From positions 94,600-158,599 of the forward strand of contig DUBE01000013.1 of NCBI GenBank assembly GCA_012960475.1: a stretch of 64,000 nucleotides of DNA, written 5' to 3'. The notes beneath the pieces are model-generated. The model ran no database searches. It was not told the origin of the DNA and saw only the letters and a program-made list of their open reading frames with translations. The stretch is from Planctomycetota bacterium (GTDB lineage Bacteria > Planctomycetota > UBA1135 > GCA-002686595). The translations under genes and the position numbers were made by a program. Each line of letters begins with the position of its first letter. Within the stretch, counting starts at the first letter, position 1. This document shows positions 25,596 through 35,300 of this stretch, one piece after another.

Positions 25596-26824
25596 GCCAC
25601 CGACCTCGAATCAATGACCAAACGGTGCCATTCGTTGAGTACCCGGGCCACGACCCGGCCGTCGAAGTGCTTGGCGGCGTGGGCAATGCCTGCACGCGCG
25701 ATCTTGCTGCGTTGATCCGCATCTGCGAGCAGTTCCAACAGGTTTGCCTGCAACTGTTCCACATCATCGATGGGCACAATGCGGCCAGCCTTTCCATGGT
25801 CAAGAATCTCAGGGATGCCGGTTACTGGGGTCGACACACACGGCAGACCCGTGGCCAGAGCTTCAAGCAAGACCGTTGGCAGAGCATCTCGATTGCCGTC
25901 TTCTCCGATGCGACAAGGCAGAGCAAAGACCGTAGCGGATTGCATGTGAGCCTGGACTTGACCCTGATGTAGTGCACCGGTGAGTTGCACATGGGATCCG
26001 ATATCAAGTTCACCGATCAAAGCCTCAAGGTTCTCCCTCTCTTCCCCATCACCGACGATCACGCACTGGACTTGTGGCCGCTCTCTGGCGATGCCCACCA
26101 TGGCCCGGATCAAGACATCAAGGCCCTTCTTCTCCACCAGGCGCCCCACGCTCAGGATCACGTCCTCTTGACGAGGCTCTTCAGGCGGTAGGAACTCAGT
26201 AAGGTTGATGCCGTTGAACAACTTGCGGAGTTTCGGCTGGGCATCGGCGTTGAGGAAGGTCTGCAGGTGCTGCAGGTTGGCCTGACATACTGTTGTGGTG
26301 AACTCAGAACCCGACACAATGCGCGATAGGAATTCAGGGTTGATCGTCGAACGGTAGATGTCCTTGGCGTGAGCAGTAATGCTGTAGGTCGGGCCGCCCA
26401 GGCGATGGAGAAGGTGCGCCACAACTGCCGAGTCCGTGGCAAAGTGAGTGTGGATATGGGTGAGACCCAACTCGCGCACGCGCCCGCTCAAATAAAGAGC
26501 TTCAGCCACCAACTTGCCGAAACGTGGATGCCCATAGGGTCCAAGATCGCGCACAATCGGGCCTAGACGTTCCAACAATTCCGCGCCCTCAGGGCCTTCG
26601 GCGAACAAGATCGACCAGGGATCGAGACCAGAAGTAGATGGCAAAACCTCGATAGGGGCATGCAGCCCATCGAGTGCCGGATGCTTGGGCTCATCGTCAG
26701 GAGTCTTGCGGGACAGAATAACCACATCTGCTCCAAGGGCCTCCTGCTGGAGGATTTCATTGAGGATGAAGGTCTCTGAGAGCCGAGGAAATTTCTTGAG
26801 GAGATAGCCGATTACCGGTTGCAC
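25592..26824 (-). CDS. Glycosyltransferase family 4-like (second)
   Basis: This is a GT-B fold enzyme of 410 residues, closest in pattern to WcaL/EpsD-like exopolysaccharide glycosyltransferases. Signs are the opening YLLKKFPRLSETFILNEI, HIHTHFATDSA, the ILSVGRLVEKKGLDVLI start of the C-terminal domain, and EALATGLPCVSTPVTGIPEIL with the catalytic glutamates. The GTG start is supported by GGAGG six bases upstream. It overlaps the previous gene by 13 bases and the next by four, so it is translated as part of the same operon. It probably extends the repeat unit; the donor sugar is unknown. Confidence 0.9.
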   Translation of the reverse strand: MQPVIGYLLKKFPRLSETFILNEILQQEALGADVVILSRKTPDDEPKHPALDGLHAPIEVLPSTSGLDPWSILFAEGPEGAELLERLGPIVRDLGPYGHPRFGKLVAEALYLSGRVRELGLTHIHTHFATDSAVVAHLLHRLGGPTYSITAHAKDIYRSTINPEFLSRIVSGSEFTTTVCQANLQHLQTFLNADAQPKLRKLFNGINLTEFLPPEEPRQEDVILSVGRLVEKKGLDVLIRAMVGIARERPQVQCVIVGDGEERENLEALIGELDIGSHVQLTGALHQGQVQAHMQSATVFALPCRIGEDGNRDALPTVLLEALATGLPCVSTPVTGIPEILDHGKAGRIVPIDDVEQLQANLLELLADADQRSKIARAGIAHAAKHFDGRVVARVLNEWHRLVIDSRSVA

Positions 26825-28029
26825 GCCTGGCCTCCATGGGAAACGGATTCGGAAGAATCTCCAGCGCCTATCCGCTTGGCGATGATGTCAGCAGTGCGTT
26901 CTGCACCACCCAGATCTACAGAAATGTCGCGTCGCAGCCCCCCATCCAGCAATTTCTGGACGGTTTCTGGAATGCGAGTCAGGCCACTGCGCACGAGGCA
27001 TTCGGCCACTCCAAAGGACTTGAGACGGGTAGCGCGCACGAACTGCTCGCGCCTGGGAGTGGTGCGCGGGAGAAGCACGGCGGGTGTTCCTGATGCGAGG
27101 ATCTCGGCGCAAGTGTTGTAGCCAGCCATGGCCACCACAACATCGGCCTGTGCAATGTGAGTGCGCAGGTCCGGATCGAAGCGAATTGTGCTGACCCCTT
27201 CGATTCTTGCGGCCAGGTCTTCAGCAGCACGTGCCCGTTTGTCATCGGCAAGAGGACCAATCACCACACGAGATCTCCAAGAGACCTCTCGGCCCAGCAA
27301 GGATCGCAGATAGGCTTCGATGCGATCAAGCCCATCCCCACCACCGCCGGTTGTGAACAGGACCTCCTGCACGCCCGGTGAAGGCTTGAGACTGGATTCA
27401 GGCCGCACCACATAGCCCACATGGTGCACACGCTCGCGCAATTCGGGGGGCACCGGATATTCGCGGCGCATGTCAAAGACGCGCGTGTCTCCATAGACCA
27501 GCACATCTTGATAGGACTCGGCAAGGGCCTCGCGGATCCTGGGGTGACTCCACTCGCGGGCCACATGCAGAGGGGAGTCGATCACATCTCGCAAACCAAG
27601 GACGCAGGGGATGCCCTGTCGCTTGGCACTAGCCAGTGTCTCGTGCAACTCGCCACGCAAGCCAATAGGGGTGTGGTCAACCAGCAAGAGATCCGGTTCG
27701 AAAGACTCAAAGGCCGCCAACACGGTCTTCGAGCGCAGTCGCAGCATGCTCTCCATGTCAATGCCCAGGCGCAGGGAGACGTAATGGGCCCCCCCCTTGG
27801 TCACGGAGGGCAGTTTGAGTACATCCACGCCATCCGGCACTGGGAACTGGGTAGCGCAGGGAGATCCGGTCACGATCAGAACCGAGGCATCTGGCAACCG
27901 ATTGCGGAGACTCTCGGCCAGAGTCAGGCAACGGCGCAGGTGTCCCAAACCGAATGAGTCATGGCCGTAAAACATGATTCTGGGACCTCGTATGGAACTG
28001 GTTGGACTGTGGGGATGGCTGCTTGACAT
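26812..28029 (-). CDS. GT28/MurG-like glycosyltransferase, first gene of the glycan operon
   Basis: This protein has 405 residues. The N-terminus has IMFYGHDSFGLGHLRRCLTL, the glycine-rich acceptor loop seen in MurG- and UDP-glucuronosyl-type enzymes. The C-terminal half has VLFTTGGGGDGLDR and a nucleotide-binding segment ADVVVAMAGYNTCAEIL followed by ASGTPAVLLPRTTPRREQ, typical of GT28 C-terminal domains. It therefore likely adds a sugar to a lipid-linked or small acceptor. The frame is open upstream, but the ATG at 28029 has AAGGAG nine bases upstream. Being first, it would carry the operon promoter in the 257 bases before the divergent secreted-protein gene. Confidence 0.85.
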   Translation of the reverse strand: MSSSHPHSPTSSIRGPRIMFYGHDSFGLGHLRRCLTLAESLRNRLPDASVLIVTGSPCATQFPVPDGVDVLKLPSVTKGGAHYVSLRLGIDMESMLRLRSKTVLAAFESFEPDLLLVDHTPIGLRGELHETLASAKRQGIPCVLGLRDVIDSPLHVAREWSHPRIREALAESYQDVLVYGDTRVFDMRREYPVPPELRERVHHVGYVVRPESSLKPSPGVQEVLFTTGGGGDGLDRIEAYLRSLLGREVSWRSRVVIGPLADDKRARAAEDLAARIEGVSTIRFDPDLRTHIAQADVVVAMAGYNTCAEILASGTPAVLLPRTTPRREQFVRATRLKSFGVAECLVRSGLTRIPETVQKLLDGGLRRDISVDLGGAERTADIIAKRIGAGDSSESVSHGGQACNR

Positions 28030-28100
28030 CGATCGGTACTCCTTGGACCACTCATATCGCAAGGGGCGTGCCAAGGGGCTCCAGGAGGCTTGCGTAAGGG

Positions 28101-28159
28101 TTGACGGCCAAGTCTTGTCCGAATTCCGGATCTTGTGACCGAAATCTGCACACAAGACT
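28101..28159. promoter_or_regulatory. Inverted and direct repeats between divergent genes
   Basis: In the gap between the glycan operon and the secreted-repeat protein, AGTCTTGT (28111-28118) is a perfect inverted match to ACAAGACT (28152-28159). A second copy, TCTTGTG (28131-28137), also pairs with CACAAGA (28151-28157). Between the two left arms lies TCCGAATTCCGGA. A TTGACG hexamer at 28101 has no clear -10 partner. The layout could be an operator for one or both divergent units; no known regulator is implied. Confidence 0.35.
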
Positions 28160-28286
28160 GGCACAAACCCTGCTCTTGGCGCCCTTGAGGGGGATGGTAC
28201 GGCGCTTGCATCAAGCACTTGCCCGGCCACCTGCACCTGCAGTTCTGCGCCGCGACCCCCAAGAACCACAACGAGTCACAAATCCA

Positions 28287-29825
28287 ATGCGCCTCTCATT
28301 CCTAAGCCTGGGCCTTCTCCTGACGGCCTCCACAGCCCAAGCGGACATCATCACAGGCCGCGTCCTGGACGCTGCTGGCCAGCCGATCAGCGGCTGCAAC
28401 ATCGACATGATCGATGAAGTCACAGGTACCAACATGACGATTGGCAACGATGGCACCAATGCTCTGGGCATCTTCAGCATCGTTGTTCCCACAGGTCTCT
28501 ACCAGGTAACGGTCATCCCGCCCCAGCCCCCCGTGACCGTCAGCTTGATCGAAGAGTTGAACGATGTGGTTGTGGTCATCACTCAGGACCTTGGCGACAT
28601 TCACCTGGCGCCTGGAGGGCTCCTGAGTGGAACCATCCTGCTGCCTAACGGCCTGCCTGCAGTAGGTGTAAACCTGGATGTCGAAATGCCTGACGGAAGC
28701 GAATACATACCCGCTTTCGATGGAACCGACCTGCTGGGCAACTTTGCCGTTGTCGCCCCCCAGGGGGAGGTGTTTCTCCAGATTCGCCCGGAGAACCTGA
28801 CCACAACCCTGCTGGCCCCCGAGCAGTTTGCCCTTACCAATCTGGGCGCCGCCCATGACTTTGGCACGATCAACCTGCGCCCCGGCTTCTGGACAAGCCT
28901 CACGGTTCTCAATTCACAAAACGCTCCTGTTTTCAATGCCGATCTTGACGTCACCGATCTGACCACGACCTTGCGGCTCTATACGCCCAGCGACAATACA
29001 GACGCCAGTGGCTTCGTGGATGTGGTCTTGCCCCCCGGATCCTTTGAGATCGAGGTGGAGCCGCGCTTCCTGGACAGACTGGTGGGAACCCTGATTTCAC
29101 CGGTCAGTGTCAGCATGAATATGGACCTGGGCGTAGTCAACCTGGATCCGGGTGTGGTGCTTTCAGGTACAGTGACCGACACCCTGGGCCAGCCCCTCAT
29201 CAATGTCGATCTCGACGCATTCAATGAGGGCACAGGCAACGAGATTGCGCTCGGTGCCGACAACACAAACCCCAACGGACAGTACGCCGTCGTCGTTCCG
29301 ACAGGCACACTGACCCTAATCTACACTCCAAGCCCTGCCGGTGCGCAAGTACCCCTTGTCGAGTCGGGTGTGGTCGTTTCAGGCGACCTGGTCCACAATG
29401 TCCAACTTGCAGAATGCAACTGCGGCACTGTCCGCGGTGTAGGAACTGCGGGCGCTGGCGGCCACACCCCTCGACTCACCACCACAGCCGCTTGCCCGAC
29501 CCTGGGCGACACCTCTTGGGGTGTCACGCTCACCCAGGGCCTGGGTGGCGCGCTTGCGGTGGTGCGGGCGGGCCTCGACGCAGGCCCGTCCGCCGGGATC
29601 GGTCAGGTAACAGGCAGCCTGTTGCTCGGGCCGCCGGTCATCATCCAGCTCAGCGGCACTCCCGGAACCCCGGGAGTAGGTACCGCATCCCTGAACCTGC
29701 CTTTGCAAGACGATCCGTCCATGGCAGGTATGACGCTGCGCGCTCGTGCAGTGGTTTTTGATTCAAGTGCCCGTGGCGGGCGCTCAAGATCGCGTGTCTT
29801 GGAGGCAACTTTGTGTGGCCAGTGA
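28287..29825 (+). CDS. Secreted protein with tandem carboxypeptidase-regulatory-like repeats
   Basis: This protein has 512 residues, with a signal peptide ending near TAQA. About four tandem units of 80-90 residues follow, each with an opening strand like ITGRVLDAAGQPISGCNIDM, LSGTILLPNGLPAVGVNLDV or LSGTVTDTLGQPLINVDLDA, then a proline-rich turn (VVPTG, VVLPPG) near its end. These are transthyretin-like beta sandwiches of the carboxypeptidase-regulatory/CnaB type, used as adhesive or spacer domains. The last 110 residues differ (Gly/Ala-rich, CPTLGDTSWGVTLTQG to the C-terminus) and resemble a terminal domain seen on many planctomycete exported proteins; that comparison is from memory. The frame extends upstream to 28101 but without a signal peptide there, so 28287 is chosen. 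Confidence 0.78.
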   Translation: MRLSFLSLGLLLTASTAQADIITGRVLDAAGQPISGCNIDMIDEVTGTNMTIGNDGTNALGIFSIVVPTGLYQVTVIPPQPPVTVSLIEELNDVVVVITQDLGDIHLAPGGLLSGTILLPNGLPAVGVNLDVEMPDGSEYIPAFDGTDLLGNFAVVAPQGEVFLQIRPENLTTTLLAPEQFALTNLGAAHDFGTINLRPGFWTSLTVLNSQNAPVFNADLDVTDLTTTLRLYTPSDNTDASGFVDVVLPPGSFEIEVEPRFLDRLVGTLISPVSVSMNMDLGVVNLDPGVVLSGTVTDTLGQPLINVDLDAFNEGTGNEIALGADNTNPNGQYAVVVPTGTLTLIYTPSPAGAQVPLVESGVVVSGDLVHNVQLAECNCGTVRGVGTAGAGGHTPRLTTTAACPTLGDTSWGVTLTQGLGGALAVVRAGLDAGPSAGIGQVTGSLLLGPPVIIQLSGTPGTPGVGTASLNLPLQDDPSMAGMTLRARAVVFDSSARGGRSRSRVLEATLCGQ

Positions 29826-29861
29826 GAGGGGCTGCTCAAGAAACATCCAAGACGGCGTACC

Positions 29862-29890
29862 GCGGGTTCTCGCTTCAAGCGAGAACCCGC
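29862..29890 (+). terminator. Perfect 12-bp hairpin after the repeat protein
   Basis: GCGGGTTCTCGC pairs perfectly with GCGAGAACCCGC around a five-base loop TTCAA, 37 bases after the stop codon. No T-run follows, so it would be a Rho-independent terminator of reduced quality, or an mRNA 3'-end stabiliser. Confidence 0.55.
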
Positions 29891-29915
29891 ACCCTCCAAA
29901 CTTTGGAACTAGGGC

Positions 29916-30011
29916 AATCAGCATCGACGCGCTGATTTGTCAAGCCAAAGAATGAACAGGACCACTTTCGTGGTGTACTGAGAGCCAATCGAGAAAGAGA
30001 GGCTGGTCCTG
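29916..30011 (+). promoter_or_regulatory. Structured leader before the beta-helix lipoprotein
   Basis: AATCAGC (29916-29922) pairs with GCTGATT (29931-29937). CAGGACCA (29957-29964) pairs with TGGTCCTG (30004-30011), and it overlaps a smaller ACCAC-TTTC-GTGGT hairpin, so the last two exclude each other. Short repeats like these can arise by chance; I list them as a possible structured 5' leader only. Confidence 0.25.
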
Positions 30012-30060
30012 ATTGCAGGCAAGAATCCGCAGCCCAATACTCGGATCAAGAGCTTGAACA

Positions 30061-32346
30061 ATGAAGAATCTACCGCTGACCCCAAGCGCGCCGCATTTAC
30101 CTGTCTGGCTCTTGTTGCTATGTGCATGCTCGCGCTTCAGTGCACCCCCGCCGGGACCAACCACCGGGCCACCGACGATTGAGACCTCAAATGTCTTCTC
30201 TGCTAGCGTAATTTCCGTAGCGGCGGGACCCGATCAGGCACTGCTGGAAGCACGCATGGCGGGAGGGTTTGACCCCACCGCCAACTTTGAAATGCGCCAT
30301 GTGACCATTGGTGGAGATCTTGGATCCGCCCCCGGAGTGGCCCTGGATCCCTCGAATCCGCGAGTTCTGCTCACCGGCCTCGAAACCCAAACGCGCTTCG
30401 AAGCTCAGCTTTTTACGCGCAGAGAAGGCGGCTCCTGGCAACCCACCGGCTCGCGCGTGGAGTTCGCAACCGGCCTCGTGATCTACACAAACGCTGCCTC
30501 CACAGCTACAAGTCCAAACGGCATGAGTCCAGACTCCGCCTTCCCTAGCCTGCACATCGCCTGCCTGATTGCCTCAGGCATGGCCAGCGGAACCCACGTA
30601 AATGTGTGGGCCGCGGAGGGCACTTTCACCGATGTTGCCAACGTGCCAATCAAAGGCTTCGCCTTGGTCGGTGGGTTCACCCAGACCTTTGAGTTGGCAG
30701 AACGAGATCCCGCCCGGCACCCGACCCTGATCATTTCGGCAAACGGAAACGTCCCCGCAATCTTGAGCCTCTTGCCCGACATCACTACCGACTTCCTCTC
30801 CAGCCTCGATGGCCTCAAGATCGATGGCAACGGAGAGGCCCAAGCGGGGGTCTTGGTAAGTGAAAACGAACATGAGTTACGCAACATCTTCGTCACCAAC
30901 TGCAACCGGGGCTTGCGCCTTAGAGCAGAAGGGGCCAGCACCCCCGTGGACGGGCTCTTGTTGGCTTGCGAAACAAATGAAAACGACCTTGAGGGCATTT
31001 CTGTCGCCGGAGCATGGGATCTCACCATCGAAGGCTGCCAGTCAGCCTTCAACGGACAGGAAGGCTGCCAGTTCGACAAGCTCCTTTGCCCACTGGGAAC
31101 CACGGTCAAGGTGCGCATCAAAGACTGCGCTTTCACCTACAACGGCACGGATGGATTGGACATAGACCTCTTCGTGGATGGACCCAATGTGACTCCGGGA
31201 GGGCTCTTCGATGTTCGAGTGCGCAACTGTCTCTTCGCCGGCAACGGCCGAGAGGGGTGCCTGATTGACGGAGACTATGAACTGAGCGACCTCTGGACCG
31301 CCAACATTCTGGTGCAGTCCGCTTTGACACACGGTAACCAGATGGCGGGAATCCACATCGACTTGGATGGCCACGCCCGCGCCGTAGTGATCACCTGCAG
31401 CAGCAAGGGCAACGGTGGCGATGGATTCTTGTTCACCAGCGAATCCCAGGCGGGGATCATCTCCCTTCTCGGTTGCCTGGCCCAGGCCAATCGGGGGGCG
31501 GGGGCACGTTCGGACCTGGGACAGTTCGCTCTCTGCACCAGTCACTGCGCCTTGATTGGCAACAGCCAGGGCGGCATCGTCGAGACGGCCCTCCCGGGCT
31601 ATCAGATGAATGCGGCTGCCTGGCTGCAGACGAACCCGTGGGTTCCCACGCGCACATTTGGATCGGCTGCCAGCAGCGGAACCCCCCTGTTCAACAACGC
31701 ACCGGGTCAAGTCATTCGCACAGAAGGTACAGGCGCGAGCTTCAACCTCCTGGATGCGCCGGCATTTGGACCGGGCGCAACGGTTGAATGGAATGGTGAC
31801 AACACCCCGCGCGCAGCAACCTCGACCTCGTCGAGCAGTCCGAGCCTGAGCCCTGCAGTCACTTCGACTTCCAGCGCCCACTCCCTGGCCTGGTATCCCT
31901 CCGGGTCGGTTAATAACGATCTGACCCCCGCCCCTGGGTCGGCACTGACAGGCATCGGTGTGACCGCCCTGGGTGATCCCCTGCTCGACGCTGGTCCCCT
32001 TGGACTCTTTGGGGGAGCAACTCCTGGCAATAGCACCGCTCTGACCCCTGAACCCTTCCGAGTGGGCCGCCTGCAGCCCTCCAGCGGACTGGAGAGCATG
32101 CAGGATCTGGTGATCGAACTGCAAGGAGGCAGCGCCGACCCGAGTCTGTTGGCCGTGCGTGTGCGGGTCATGCTGAATGACACCATCGACTCGGTCAATG
32201 TGCTGCCGGATCCCGTTGGATTGCGCCTGCCTCCGCCTGTGGGCGGTTGGCTGCCGGGGCATCGGATCGAGATCCTGGGCGGGATCTTGTCCACCACCGG
32301 AGAGCCCCTGCTGGGGCCCCTTGCTTTGCCCGTGCCTCTTCCCTGA
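30061..32346 (+). CDS. Right-handed beta-helix surface lipoprotein
   Basis: This is a 761-residue exported protein. The signal peptide ends in LLLLCAC, a good lipobox, so the mature N-terminal Cys is probably lipidated. Residues 135-210 (ASTATSPNGMSPDSAFPSLH, then GTHVNVWAAEGTFTD) match the start of DUF1565/parallel-beta-helix proteins. The centre (about 245-510) has the N-x-I/F-x-x-N-G-spaced rungs of a right-handed helix (LRNIFVTNCNRGLRL, VRIKDCAFTYNGTDGLDID, VRVRNCLFAGNGREGCLID). Such proteins bind or cleave polysaccharides or act as adhesins; no catalytic triad of a lyase could be identified. The C-terminal 100 residues are a beta domain. It stands 47 bases before the kinase-activator gene on the same strand. 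Confidence 0.78.
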   Translation: MKNLPLTPSAPHLPVWLLLLCACSRFSAPPPGPTTGPPTIETSNVFSASVISVAAGPDQALLEARMAGGFDPTANFEMRHVTIGGDLGSAPGVALDPSNPRVLLTGLETQTRFEAQLFTRREGGSWQPTGSRVEFATGLVIYTNAASTATSPNGMSPDSAFPSLHIACLIASGMASGTHVNVWAAEGTFTDVANVPIKGFALVGGFTQTFELAERDPARHPTLIISANGNVPAILSLLPDITTDFLSSLDGLKIDGNGEAQAGVLVSENEHELRNIFVTNCNRGLRLRAEGASTPVDGLLLACETNENDLEGISVAGAWDLTIEGCQSAFNGQEGCQFDKLLCPLGTTVKVRIKDCAFTYNGTDGLDIDLFVDGPNVTPGGLFDVRVRNCLFAGNGREGCLIDGDYELSDLWTANILVQSALTHGNQMAGIHIDLDGHARAVVITCSSKGNGGDGFLFTSESQAGIISLLGCLAQANRGAGARSDLGQFALCTSHCALIGNSQGGIVETALPGYQMNAAAWLQTNPWVPTRTFGSAASSGTPLFNNAPGQVIRTEGTGASFNLLDAPAFGPGATVEWNGDNTPRAATSTSSSSPSLSPAVTSTSSAHSLAWYPSGSVNNDLTPAPGSALTGIGVTALGDPLLDAGPLGLFGGATPGNSTALTPEPFRVGRLQPSSGLESMQDLVIELQGGSADPSLLAVRVRVMLNDTIDSVNVLPDPVGLRLPPPVGGWLPGHRIEILGGILSTTGEPLLGPLALPVPLP

Positions 32347-32359
32347 GAATTCCCAGGCC

Positions 32360-32399
32360 TGTCCACGAATCGTGCAGTAAGCTGTACGAATCATGGACA
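32360..32399 (+). promoter_or_regulatory. Inverted repeat covering the start codon of the kinase-activator gene
   Basis: Two 18-base arms (32360-32377 and 32382-32399) are separated by TAAG. Fifteen of 18 positions are Watson-Crick pairs and one more is a G-U pair in RNA. The ATG at 32393 lies inside the right arm. The repeat could be a protein-binding operator, an mRNA fold that hides the start, or the terminator of the upstream gene (no T-run follows). Confidence 0.55.
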
Positions 32400-35300
32400 A
32401 GACCCCCTCGGGGCACCCCCTACCAGCCGGAATGACCCTCATCCGGGTCCTGGCCGAACGCCCCAGCGGCCCGATTCTGCTGGTGGAAGAACAAGGCGAA
32501 GCCCGGGTTTTGCGTTACGTCGATGACCTGGGAGGCCTCTCTGCCCAGATGCGCCTCCTGGGTCATGCCCAACGGGAAGGTCTAGCCCTGCCCACGTCCT
32601 GGGGTCAATTACCAGGAGGCGGTGCCTATGTGACCCGCCCCTTCCTCGACGGCCCGACCCTGAAGGAAGCAGCGGGAACACTCGATGGCCCGGCCCTCTT
32701 GCAGGTCACAGCCGACCTGCTCGAGGCCCTCGCAGCCCTGCACGATTGCGGTCTGCTGCACAGAGATATCAAACCTGAGAATGTGATCTTGGTCGACGGG
32801 CGAGCACACTTGATCGACCTGGATCTGGCAGACACCAGTGGTACGCTGGAAGTCGCAGGCACCAAGGGGTTCTTGTCCCCCGAACTTCTGATCGGCGCAC
32901 CTGCCACCACATCGGCGGACCTGTTCAGCCTTGGAATCACCCTGATCCACGGCGCGGGCCTGCGGCCGGATCGCCGCGCAGAGGTCGACTTCCCGCGCCA
33001 ATCCTATTGGGAAGCGGCGCGCTTGGATCCCAGTCAGCTTCCCCAGGAAATTCGAGCCCTGGTGATTGCAGTCCTGCACCGCTGGCCGAACGAGCGGCCG
33101 GCGGACGCACGAGTGGCCTTGGACCTGACGCAAGGGGCTGCCTCCCGCTCCACCACCTGTCCAGACCTACCGAATCTGCCCGGTGAAACCACCCAACTCA
33201 CCGAAGCCGCGAACTTGCTGCAAACAGGAAACACTCCCCTCCTGATCACCGTGCGACATCCGGAAGAGACGAGCGCGGCCTTGCACCTGCTGCACCTGGC
33301 CGCTTGCCAGCAGGGAATGCAGCCTGAATGCTTGATTGCCGAGCAGGAAGGCGACCTCTCCAAGACCCAGTACGGACATCGTCTGGTGCTGCCCGCCAAT
33401 CATGTCTCCTTGGACACAATCGCCACCGATGTGATTCGCCGGGCGGCAGGAGCTTGTGCCTGGATTCTCGAAATCCAGCGCGGAGAGCAGCTGCATGCCG
33501 AACTCCTTGAAGCAGGGGTCAAGATGACCCATGTGCGACTCGGTGGAGTTTCCACGGAGACCCTGGAAAAGCACCTCCTGCAAGCCACTGCCAGCGGCCA
33601 ACCGGAGAGCGCCCGTCTACTGGCCGAAGACCTGGTCAAACGCACCGACGGCCGGGTCAGTTTGATCAACGATGCCCTCCGCCAGGGAGTTGAAGTCGGC
33701 GCCATGGTAGCCACGGACAACGGACTCGCCCTCAAGACCGACCGTTGGCCCGGAGAGCTGGTGGCTGGTGACAGCGCCCTTGTGATGCCCGAGGATCACG
33801 ACCAACGCGATTTCCTCCTGGCCCTGGCTGCCCTGGGAGAAGCTGCGACTCTCTCAGATGTTGCACTTGTGATTGGCATCAAGACCGATGATTCCCATAC
33901 AGCACGAGCGGAGCTTGCGCGCAGTGGCTGGATCGAACAAGCCGGAGCTCACGGATCGCTGTATGTGACCCAAGGGCCTCGACTGGAATCGGTTCAGCAC
34001 GCCCTCGATCCAGCGTTGCGCAAGGCACTTTCGATCAAGTGGCTGCAAAGCGACGCGCCCCTGAGTCCCAGGACCATGGCCCATCTGCGCCTCAAGGCCC
34101 AAGTGCAACCGGAGGAAGTCCTTGAAGCCGCACGTCAGGCCCTCTCGGCGGGAAGAATGGGATGGGTCCAAGGCCTGGTGGAACCCCTGGCCCAATGGAA
34201 AGAAGCGGGAGAAGCACAAGCGGAGGCGGTCTGCATTCTCGCCCAATTACAACTTGCGCGGGGAGACCACAATGGCGCAAGAGCGGCTCTCAGCAAACAC
34301 TTCGGCACAGAACTAGCCCAAGGAACCTGCAGCGCCTGGTTGATCCAAGGAGAGATCCTCGCCGCCGACGGACAGACCTCCCTCTCCGCCGATGCCCGAG
34401 CCAAGGCCCAAGATCTCGCCTCCGGCTCCGAACAAGTAGCCCGGGTCGCCATTGCCAAGGCCTACGCGTCTTTCCTGGAAGGTGACGGAGACAAAGCCGA
34501 AGAGCAACTCAGCCAGGCCCCCAACAAGGACCTGCGGCCTGAAACACTTGGAACCCTGCACATGCTGCAGTTTGCTGTGAACTTCTCCCGCGGCGACTTT
34601 GATGCCGCTTCCGAGGCCCTCAAACAGGCTCGAACAGTGGGCGCAGAAAATATCCCTTCGCTGCTGGGACGCATCGAACTCAACCAAGCGGTCCTCGCAC
34701 GGCGTCAGGGCAATCTGCCCGCAGCAATTAGCTCCATGCGCGCGGCCCAGGAGGCCTTCGGCCGCTGCGACAACCTGAAACAGGAGGCCCTGGCTGCGAA
34801 CAACCTGGGCGTGCTGCTGAAAGACTCGGGCGATCTGACAGAGGCTCGCAAGAGCCTGACCCGCGCCCTGCGTCTGCGACGCCGGCTCCGGGATCAACAC
34901 GCAGAAGCCTCTTCCCTGGGCAGTCTGGCCCTGGTGGACATGGAAGCTGGACACCTAGGATCCGCAGGGGAAAGACTCGCCCTTGCCACACGGAAATTGG
35001 AGCGCGGAGACCACCAACGGGAACTCGACATCTTGGCACCTGCCCGTGCCCTCTTCACCCTGCGCACCAAGGGTCCCGTCTCCGTTCGATCTGGCTCAGA
35101 CCCGGCTCATCTGCGCGCCGCACGCACAGCCCATCGTCCCGCTGTGCACCGCTTCCTGGCAGAAATGGCCCTGTCCGAAGGCCGACCCAAACGAGCACAA
35201 GCCCATCGCTTGGCCGCTGTGACCTGCTCATCACCCAACAGTGCCGAGGCATTCCGCAGTTGGAGCACGCGCATTGCCCACGAGGGAAGTGCCTGGCTGC

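Noticed and set aside
28101..28286. Extended start of the secreted repeat protein
   Set aside because: The extension would bury the signal peptide inside the protein.
31042..32442. 466-codon minus-strand frame under the beta-helix gene
   Set aside because: It is antisense to a lipoprotein with a clear signal peptide and repeat fold.
32393..33150. Calling the N-terminal domain a standard active Ser/Thr kinase
   Set aside because: HRD and the metal Asp are kept, but the ATP-anchoring lysine and glycine loop are not clear, so activity is left open.
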